The translations under genes and the position numbers were made by a program. A stretch of 12,626 bases of DNA from Pirellulaceae bacterium (lineage in GTDB: Bacteria > Planctomycetota > Planctomycetia > Pirellulales > Pirellulaceae). Below the pieces are notes generated by a model, which ran no database searches, was not told the origin of the DNA, and worked only from the letters and a program-made list of their open reading frames with translations. Positions 5,906 to 10,895 of the stretch are shown piece by piece (within the stretch, counting starts at the first letter, position 1; each line of letters opens with the position of its first letter). Location: NCBI GenBank assembly GCA_020846515.1, contig JADLDX010000426.1, positions 1-12,626 of the forward strand, written 5' to 3'.

Positions 5906-7198
5906 ATGACATCTCGGCGGCGAGTAGTAGTGACCGGCATGGGGATGATTAACCCACTGGGCAATGATGTGACGACGGTCTGGGAAGCCCTGACCGCCGG
6001 CCGGAGCGGCGTCGGGAATATCAGCATCTTTGATGCGTCGCTATACCCAACCAAGATTGCAGCCGAAATTCGAAATTGGGATGTCTCCAGTTGCGTAGAT
6101 GATCCCGAACAATGGAAAAAGCGCGGGCGGCACGCCAAGTTCGCAGCGGGTGCGGCCAAACAGGCTATAGACGACTCCGGTCTGCTGGACAGCCTAAAAG
6201 ACCGCGGCCGAGTCGGTGTCTATTTCGGTGCGGGCGAAGGGAATCAGGACTTCTTCAACTTCACGCAAATGCTCTGCGCGGCTCATGCCGGTGGCGGTGA
6301 ATTCAATCTGGACGCATTCATTCGCGAAGGGCAGAAGATTCTGGACCCGGAACTGGAACTGGAACAAGAACCAAGTATGCCGGCCGCGCACCTGGCTACC
6401 ATGTTCGACGTCCATGGTCCCAATATCAATTGTTTAACGGCCTGTGCGGCCAGCAGTCAGGCCGTGGGCGAAGCCACGGAACTGATTCGTCGTGGACACG
6501 TTGATGCCATGATCGCCGGCGGCGCCCACAGCATGATTCACCCGTTTGGCTTGACCGGATTCAATCTGCTGACGGCCTTGTCGACCAATAACACCGATCC
6601 CACCAAAGCCTCTCGCCCCTTTGATCGCCTCCGCGATGGCTTCGTGCTCGGCGAAGGCTCCTCGGTCGTCATACTGGAGGAACTGGAGCACGCCAAGAAA
6701 CGCGGAGCCAAAATCTACGGCGAGGTGCTGGGCTATGGCTGTACTGCGGACGCCTATCGCATCACTGATATCCATCCCGAAGGCCGCGGGGCCATCGGCT
6801 GCATGCGCGCATCATTGGAGGATGCCGGCGTCAACGCCGATGATGTCGGGTACGTCAATGCTCACGGAACCAGTACGACCGTCAATGACAAGGTGGAAAC
6901 GGTAGCCTGCAAAGCCGTGTTCGGTGATCGCGCAGCCCAAGTGCCCGTTTCTAGTACCAAGAGTATGATGGGCCATCTGATCGCTGCGGCAGGTGCCTCG
7001 GAAATGATCGTCTGTTTGCTAGCAATGCGAGACAGCGTCCTACCGCCGACCATCAATCTCGAAAATCCAGATCCTCTTTGCGACCTGGACTACATTCCGA
7101 ACCAAGCGCGGCAAGCCAAGGTACGCGTTTCGCTCAATAACTCGTTTGGCTTCGGCGGCCAAAACGTAACGCTGGCACTGGGTGCCTGGGCTGGGTAG
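5906..7198 (+). CDS. fabF: Beta-ketoacyl-ACP synthase II (FabF/KAS II family)
   Basis: 430 residues from the ATG at 5906. It condenses malonyl-ACP with acyl-ACP in the cytoplasm. The thiolase-fold catalytic set is complete: Cys180 in LTACAASSQA, His320 in NAHGTSTTVNDK, Lys352 and His357 in STKSMMGHLIAAAGASE, and the C-terminal NNSFGFGGQN loop. The N-terminus RRRVVVTGMGMINPLGND is typical. The protein is somewhat longer than E. coli FabF. Much of the difference lies at about residues 118-162 (QMLCAAHAGG... to PSMPAAHL), where the usual short lid region is replaced by a longer acidic segment (LDPELELEQEP). A start at 5897 is also in frame, but AGGA (5892-5895) is only 1 nt from it and 10 nt from 5906, so 5906 is preferred. 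As last gene of the cluster it is probably a specialised paralogue; whether the chromosome has another fabF cannot be seen here. Confidence 0.93.
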   Translation: MTSRRRVVVTGMGMINPLGNDVTTVWEALTAGRSGVGNISIFDASLYPTKIAAEIRNWDVSSCVDDPEQWKKRGRHAKFAAGAAKQAIDDSGLLDSLKDRGRVGVYFGAGEGNQDFFNFTQMLCAAHAGGGEFNLDAFIREGQKILDPELELEQEPSMPAAHLATMFDVHGPNINCLTACAASSQAVGEATELIRRGHVDAMIAGGAHSMIHPFGLTGFNLLTALSTNNTDPTKASRPFDRLRDGFVLGEGSSVVILEELEHAKKRGAKIYGEVLGYGCTADAYRITDIHPEGRGAIGCMRASLEDAGVNADDVGYVNAHGTSTTVNDKVETVACKAVFGDRAAQVPVSSTKSMMGHLIAAAGASEMIVCLLAMRDSVLPPTINLENPDPLCDLDYIPNQARQAKVRVSLNNSFGFGGQNVTLALGAWAG

Positions 7199-7219
7199 AG
7201 CGGCTAAGCTCCGATGGCA

Positions 7220-7289
7220 GAGTTCTGTTTGCAGAATTCCAAGACCACACAGCCAACATCTGCGGTTGGCCAGCGAAAAGCCTGTGTGG
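7220..7289. other. Structured intergenic region after the ketosynthase gene
   Basis: Two adjacent structures occupy most of this gap. GAGTTCTG (7220-7227) pairs with CAGAATTC (7232-7239), 8 bp with one G-U as plus-strand RNA and a TTTG loop. CCACACAG (7245-7252) pairs perfectly with CTGTGTGG (7282-7289) and encloses an inner stem CCAAC (7253-7257) with GTTGG (7265-7269). No U-run follows. It could be a read-through-reducing structure after the operon or a leader for the small membrane protein gene at 7330. Confidence 0.5.
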
Positions 7290-7329
7290 ATTGATTTCGT
7301 AACCATCAGGAGAACTGGAGCAGCCAGCA

Positions 7330-7566
7330 ATGTCCAATCACTATCCCCAATATGTGTATGTGCAAGAGCCACCGCAACGCAGTGGATTGTTATCGGGGTT
7401 GATGAGCCTGTTTTTGCCGGGACTAGGGCAACTCTACAAAGGCCATTTGCTTTGGGCAGCTTTCTGGTGCATCCTCACGCCGTTGGGTTACGCGCTGATG
7501 ATCGTGCCTGGCTTTATCTTGCATGTGTTGTGCGTGTATTTTGCGATCACATCCACACCCAAGTGA
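7330..7566 (+). CDS. Small two-segment membrane protein (TM2-like)
   Basis: 78 residues. A polar, Tyr/Pro-rich N-terminus (NHYPQYVYVQEPPQ) precedes LLSGLMSLFLPGLGQLYKGH. The PGLGQLYKG motif is typical of TM2-domain and related small membrane proteins, where it ends the first membrane segment. A second hydrophobic segment follows (WAAFWCILTPLGYALMIVPG, continuing to about residue 73) and the protein ends in STPK. It is predicted to sit in the inner membrane; no function is known for such short members. GGAG (7315-7318) is 11 nt before the ATG. It lies 131 bases after the ketosynthase stop, with structured RNA in between, and is followed at once by an intrinsic terminator, so it ends the rightward transcription unit. 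Confidence 0.8.
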   Translation: MSNHYPQYVYVQEPPQRSGLLSGLMSLFLPGLGQLYKGHLLWAAFWCILTPLGYALMIVPGFILHVLCVYFAITSTPK

Positions 7567-7575
7567 TGGCCGCTG

Positions 7576-7601
7576 ATTACTTTACACGTAAAGTAATTTT
7601 T
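7576..7601 (+). terminator. Rho-independent terminator after the small membrane protein gene
   Basis: ATTACTTTAC (7576-7585) and GTAAAGTAAT (7588-7597) are perfect 10-bp inverted arms around AC, more realistically a 9-bp stem with a CACG loop. A run of five T residues (7597-7601) follows. The stem begins 10 bases after the stop codon at 7566. The stem is AT-rich, so efficiency may be moderate, but position, symmetry and T-run agree. Confidence 0.75.
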
Positions 7602-7620
7602 GGTAGCCAACGCTGACAAG

Positions 7621-7651
7621 CGGTGGATTTCGCCTACTGCGCAATCCACCG
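7621..7651. other. Perfect inverted repeat in the convergent intergenic region
   Basis: CGGTGGATT (7621-7629) and AATCCACCG (7643-7651) are perfect 9-bp arms; inside them CGC (7631-7633) can pair with GCG (7639-7641). It lies just beyond the terminator and may act as a two-way transcription barrier with the palindromes that follow. Its 3' arm runs into the first CCACCGTCTGG copy of the repeat family. Confidence 0.6.
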
Positions 7652-7718
7652 TCTGGTGAGCCAGTCCATCTGGCGATGGTGGCTACAACCGGGCCCACCG
7701 TCTGGCGACGGTGGCTAC
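7647..7718. repeat. Tandem short palindromic elements with TGGC loops
   Basis: Two clear copies share TCTGGCGAYGGTGGCTAC, at 7669-7686 and 7701-7718. Each forms a hairpin around the loop TGGC: CCATC/GATGG (7666-7670 with 7675-7679, extended by AGCCA/TGGCT after a 2-base bulge) and CCACCGTC/GACGGTGG (7695-7702 with 7707-7714). A third partial copy, CCACCGTCTGG, starts at 7647. The paired C/T and G/A changes between the stems keep base pairing (CGTC/GACG against CATC/GATG), so the stem itself appears to be conserved. The block resembles REP-like intergenic repeats and separates two convergent genes. Confidence 0.8.
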
Positions 7719-7729
7719 GCTAAGCAACA

Positions 7730-8920
7730 CTATTGTTGATAGCGGTCGCGGCCCAGGTTCGGCAGGATGCGGCGCACTAAGGGCTTGATCTGATCCTTGA
7801 ACCAGAAACCCTTCAATTGTTGGCGCAATCGCAAACGGCGGCGATGGAGATGGCGACGCCAAGGGCTTGGGTCGACTAGTCCATAGCTCATTTCCGTAAT
7901 GACGTTGGTCAATTTGTATTTGTAGGCCTGTTCGCTATAGCCCATGTCGATGGCGCGTACTCCGCGCGCCGTCGCCTCTCGAGCGATGTCCAAAAACATC
8001 TGGGTGCCGGGCGATCCGTACGAGTACTGCTCGTCATACACAGGGAACCAATAATGCAACCAGTCACCTTCCAGGAGCCCATAGTGCAAAGCCACAGGTT
8101 TCTCGCCGGCGTAGAAGACGCTTAACAGTCCGCGTACGTTCGGCTCCTGATAAGTATGCAGCTTTTGGAGCAGTTGCTTGATCCAACTGACCGCGAGAAT
8201 ATCAAACGTGTGAGTGCGTTGATACTGAGCGCCTTTGAGTTGAATCAAATAGTCGATCAACGCTGGGTCGCGACAATCGTATTCCAAACGCAGTGGCCCC
8301 ACCTCGCGCGCCAAACGACGACTCTTCTGTCCCTGCCGATCGATCGTTGAACTGTGCTGGCGCAGGAAGTGTTCGTAACCCAAAGGGTCGACCGTCAAGT
8401 CGGCTAGGAAGGACCGTCCGCGGCCCATCTCGTAGCGTTCTATATCCGGCGAATCAGGCGGTGCGGCATGAAAAGCGAAGCTGCGGAGTTTGCATTTGGC
8501 CAAGAACTGGGAAAACGAGAACGGATATTCAGGGCTGGCCAACAAGCCATGCGCGTCGTTGACCCCGGCTCCAACCGGCAACGCATCACTTCGTCGCCGC
8601 CTGACAAACGGCAACAGGGCCAGGATTTTTCCCCCGCAGCGCGCGATTGCCACCTCCACCGGGGGGCCGACTTGGCTAACCGCATGAATGAAGTCGTAGC
8701 TGAAAAACGGGCTACGATAACAAGAGTGAGAACTGCGAATCTCTTCCCATTGTTGGCGTAAACCGTCCTCGCATTCGTTAATCGCGTGAACGCTGTGCAC
8801 TAATTCGACAGACTGTGGCGAGAGCCGTTTTAGGCCGCTCAGCATGTCTTCCGGGACTCCCTCACCTGTGATCGCCGTCAATGACTCGTCAAGTTCGTCG
8901 TTCTCCACAAGCCTACTCAT
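7730..8920 (-). CDS. CelD/FemAB-like GNAT-fold acyltransferase
   Basis: 396 residues, cytoplasmic, with no signal peptide. The region SPFFSYDFIHAVSQVGPPVEVAI at about 70-92 is typical of the N-terminal half of CelD/BcsL-type acetyltransferases. The GNAT-fold half spans about 190-345, with YWFPVYDEQYSYGSPGTQMFLD at 290-311 and IDMGYSEQAYKYKLTN at 324-339. The latter matches the family's D-x-G-x-x-x-x-x-YK motif near the end of the acyltransferase fold. Such enzymes transfer acyl or aminoacyl groups to envelope sugars, peptidoglycan precursors or polysaccharides; the substrate here is unknown. The C-terminus is strongly basic (RRHLHRRRLRLRQQLKG, 355-371), which suggests membrane or nucleic-acid contact. 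The ribosome binding site is weak (GGAA about 4 nt before the ATG). It is transcribed alone, convergent with the small membrane protein and divergent from the kds operon. Family is confident, substrate is not. Confidence 0.85.
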   Translation of the reverse strand: MSRLVENDELDESLTAITGEGVPEDMLSGLKRLSPQSVELVHSVHAINECEDGLRQQWEEIRSSHSCYRSPFFSYDFIHAVSQVGPPVEVAIARCGGKILALLPFVRRRRSDALPVGAGVNDAHGLLASPEYPFSFSQFLAKCKLRSFAFHAAPPDSPDIERYEMGRGRSFLADLTVDPLGYEHFLRQHSSTIDRQGQKSRRLAREVGPLRLEYDCRDPALIDYLIQLKGAQYQRTHTFDILAVSWIKQLLQKLHTYQEPNVRGLLSVFYAGEKPVALHYGLLEGDWLHYWFPVYDEQYSYGSPGTQMFLDIAREATARGVRAIDMGYSEQAYKYKLTNVITEMSYGLVDPSPWRRHLHRRRLRLRQQLKGFWFKDQIKPLVRRILPNLGRDRYQQ

Positions 8921-9221
8921 TTGTTCCGCAATCCCAAGGCTTCGGGCTAAAAACTCAGGACAGTCGAGGAATCTAGTCGGGTACTAGAAATCCAACTCAA
9001 CCGACCGATCTATTGTAGTCCGCCTGTGCAGGTGTCTTCCTAGCAGAGCTGTAGGGCCTAACGAAAATACGGAGTTTGGGCCGCCTGTGACTCGCAAACC
9101 CCGCCGAATAAGGGGGATTCCCATGGGCATTTGCATTGCCTTGGCCAAACAACCTAGCTAGAATCCCGCTCGCTCAGCGGCCGAAGAGCCTGGGAACGAG
9201 GAATTGCCAGCGAGATCGAAC
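8921..9221. other. Divergent intergenic region upstream of kdsD
   Basis: About 300 bases without a supported gene. It contains a good promoter candidate for kdsD (9136-9164), a perfect 8-bp palindrome TTGGCCAA (9141-9148) inside that promoter's spacer, and a direct repeat CCGCCTGTG (9020-9028 and 9081-9089). No convincing promoter for the leftward acyltransferase was found, and no RNA gene or riboswitch fold was recognised. Confidence 0.6.
9136..9164 (+). promoter_or_regulatory. Candidate sigma-70-type promoter for kdsD-kdsC
   Basis: TTGCCT (9136-9141) and TAGAAT (9159-9164) are 17 bases apart, matching the classical boxes at 4/6 and 5/6 positions. Transcription would begin near 9171, about 50 nt before the kdsD ATG. 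The palindrome TTGGCCAA (9141-9148) overlaps the -35 end and spacer and could be an operator. Confidence 0.5.
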
Positions 9222-10337
9222 ATGGAAGTTAACTACCAGCCCAACGACGTGGCCGAGCCGATCCAAGCCCCCGCGGACCGTCTCATGGCCGCCCGCCAGA
9301 TAATGCAAGGCGAAGCCGCAGCCATCGTGCGCATTGCCGAACAACTCGACTCGGTCTTCCTGGCTGTCGTCGATACGCTCGCCGATTGCGCCGGCCAGGT
9401 GATTATCAGTGGGATGGGCAAAGCCGGCCTGATCGGCCAAAAACTCTCCGCCACCTTCGCCTCGACCGGCACGCGCAGCCTTTTCCTGCATCCAGCCGAG
9501 GCCGTTCACGGAGACTTAGGACGCGTTGACCGCGATGACATTCTGCTGCTGCTGTCCTACAGTGGCGAGACAGAAGAACTCAATCGGTTGTTGCCTGCCC
9601 TGAAGTCCCAAACTCGATTGATCGTGGCCATCACCAGTTCAGCCAACAGCAGCCTGGGTCGCGCGGCCGATTATGTTCTGCCGCTAGGAGCGCTGCGAGA
9701 AGTTTGCCCGCTCGGATTGGCCCCCAGCACCAGCACCGCAGCCATGTTGGCCCTGGGAGACGCACTGGCTCTGTCGGTCAGCCAATCGCGAGGCTTCACG
9801 CGCGAAGCCTTCGCGAGGAACCATCCTGCCGGCAACCTGGGCCGTCAATTATCCCCAGTAGATGATGTCATGCGGCCGCTAGACCAATGCCGCGTGGCCA
9901 GTTGCCAAACCACGCTTTGCGATGTGTTAGTGAAAGTCAGCCGCCCCGGACGTCGTAGCGGAGCGGTCATGCTGCTCGATGCTCAACAGCGACTGGTGGG
10001 TATCTTCACTGACAGTGACCTGGCTCGACTCTTGGAACAACGACGTCATGCCCAGCTCGATCATCCGATCGCTGAAGTCATGACCACCACCTTTCGAACG
10101 ATTGCCAGCGGGCAACCATTGTCAGCCGCCATCGAATTGCTGAGCCAATACAAGATCAGCGAACTGCCCGTGGTCGATCAACTGGGCGTGCCGGTGGGCA
10201 TGATCGATATCACCGACGTAGTTGGGCTGGTTACCCATGCAGAACAATTGCAAGCTGCCCAGCAAGTCACTACATGCTGTGTCGCCGAAGATGGACAGTT
10301 GATTTCTGTCCCGATGATTTCACCTACTGAACGCTAA
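9222..10337 (+). CDS. kdsD: Arabinose-5-phosphate isomerase, KpsF/GutQ family (SIS plus two CBS domains)
   Basis: 371 residues from the ATG at 9222. It interconverts ribulose-5-phosphate and arabinose-5-phosphate in the cytoplasm, the first step of Kdo synthesis for lipopolysaccharide. The SIS domain covers about 35-180 and includes GMGKAGLIGQKLSATFASTG (Lys67), HPAEAVHGDLG, SYSGETEEL and CPLGLAPSTSTAAMLALGD. His201 in NHPAGNLGR is the conserved C-terminal active-site His. Two CBS domains follow at about 215-275 and 283-340, with GIFTDSDLARLL and KISELPVVD as typical signatures. A tail of about 30 residues goes beyond the usual end of the family. A TTG at 9204 would add six residues, but GAGGAA abuts it directly, so the ATG is preferred. 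kdsC begins 15 bases after the stop. The kdsD-kdsC pair supports KdsD over the sugar-specific GutQ paralogue. Confidence 0.94.
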   Translation: MEVNYQPNDVAEPIQAPADRLMAARQIMQGEAAAIVRIAEQLDSVFLAVVDTLADCAGQVIISGMGKAGLIGQKLSATFASTGTRSLFLHPAEAVHGDLGRVDRDDILLLLSYSGETEELNRLLPALKSQTRLIVAITSSANSSLGRAADYVLPLGALREVCPLGLAPSTSTAAMLALGDALALSVSQSRGFTREAFARNHPAGNLGRQLSPVDDVMRPLDQCRVASCQTTLCDVLVKVSRPGRRSGAVMLLDAQQRLVGIFTDSDLARLLEQRRHAQLDHPIAEVMTTTFRTIASGQPLSAAIELLSQYKISELPVVDQLGVPVGMIDITDVVGLVTHAEQLQAAQQVTTCCVAEDGQLISVPMISPTER

Positions 10338-10352
10338 AGGCTTCAACCCAGC

Positions 10353-10886
10353 GTGGCCACAAAAGATTCAGAACGAGCCAAACCGATTCGCATGATTTTG
10401 TCAGACGTCGACGGCGTGCTGACGGATGGTTCCATCATTTTGGATAACCAGGGAATCGAAAGCAAAGTCTTCTACGTCCGCGATGGTCTGGCGATTAAGC
10501 TCTGGCAAAAAGCTGGTTTCACGTTTGGCTTGTTAACCGCTCGCAATTCGCAGATCGTTAAGCTGCGAGCGTTGGAATTAGGTATCGAAATCGTGCGACA
10601 AGGCTTCGCTGAGAAACTGCCCGTGGCCCGCGAGATCTTCAAAGTCACCAAGGTCGAGCCTGAGGAAGTGTGCTACATCGGTGATGACCTCCAGGACCTG
10701 GCCGTAATGTATGAAGTCGGTTTAGCCGTCGCGGTAGCCGATGCAGCCAACGAGGTGCGCAAAGCAGCTACGTGGGTGACCACTGCTCCGGGCGGGCGAG
10801 GGGCTGTGAGAGAGCTGATCGAGCGATTGCTCAAAGCCAAGGGGCGTTGGGAAGAGTGTTTACCTATTCGGCCAACCAAGCAGTAG
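10353..10886 (+). CDS. kdsC: 3-deoxy-D-manno-octulosonate-8-phosphate phosphatase (HAD family)
   Basis: 177 residues from GTG at 10353, close to the usual KdsC length. It removes phosphate from Kdo-8-phosphate in the cytoplasm. The HAD motifs are all present: motif I DVDGVLTDG (nucleophile Asp18, acid/base Asp20), motif II Thr62 in LLTARNSQ, the motif III Lys89 in GFAEKLP, and motif IV YIGDDLQDLAVM (Asp111, Asp112, Asp115). FYVRDGLAIKLWQKAGF is a KdsC hallmark; there is no cap domain, as expected for this tetrameric subclass. AAAGG lies 12 nt before the GTG. An in-frame ATG at 10392 begins just before motif I and would give a shorter N-terminus. It is part of the kdsD operon, and the next gene starts 9 bases after its TAG stop. 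Confidence 0.94.
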   Translation: MATKDSERAKPIRMILSDVDGVLTDGSIILDNQGIESKVFYVRDGLAIKLWQKAGFTFGLLTARNSQIVKLRALELGIEIVRQGFAEKLPVAREIFKVTKVEPEEVCYIGDDLQDLAVMYEVGLAVAVADAANEVRKAATWVTTAPGGRGAVRELIERLLKAKGRWEECLPIRPTKQ

Positions 10887-10895
10887 GTCAACTCT

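Noticed and set aside
7182..7616. Plus-strand frame of 144 codons overlapping the small membrane protein gene
   Set aside because: The 7330-7566 frame has a TM2-like motif, a Shine-Dalgarno sequence and a terminator just after its stop; the longer frame reads through both structured regions and has no recognisable features.
8921..9221. Riboswitch or small RNA upstream of kdsD
   Set aside because: Only short, weak pairings and a 9-base direct repeat were seen; no known riboswitch core was recognised.
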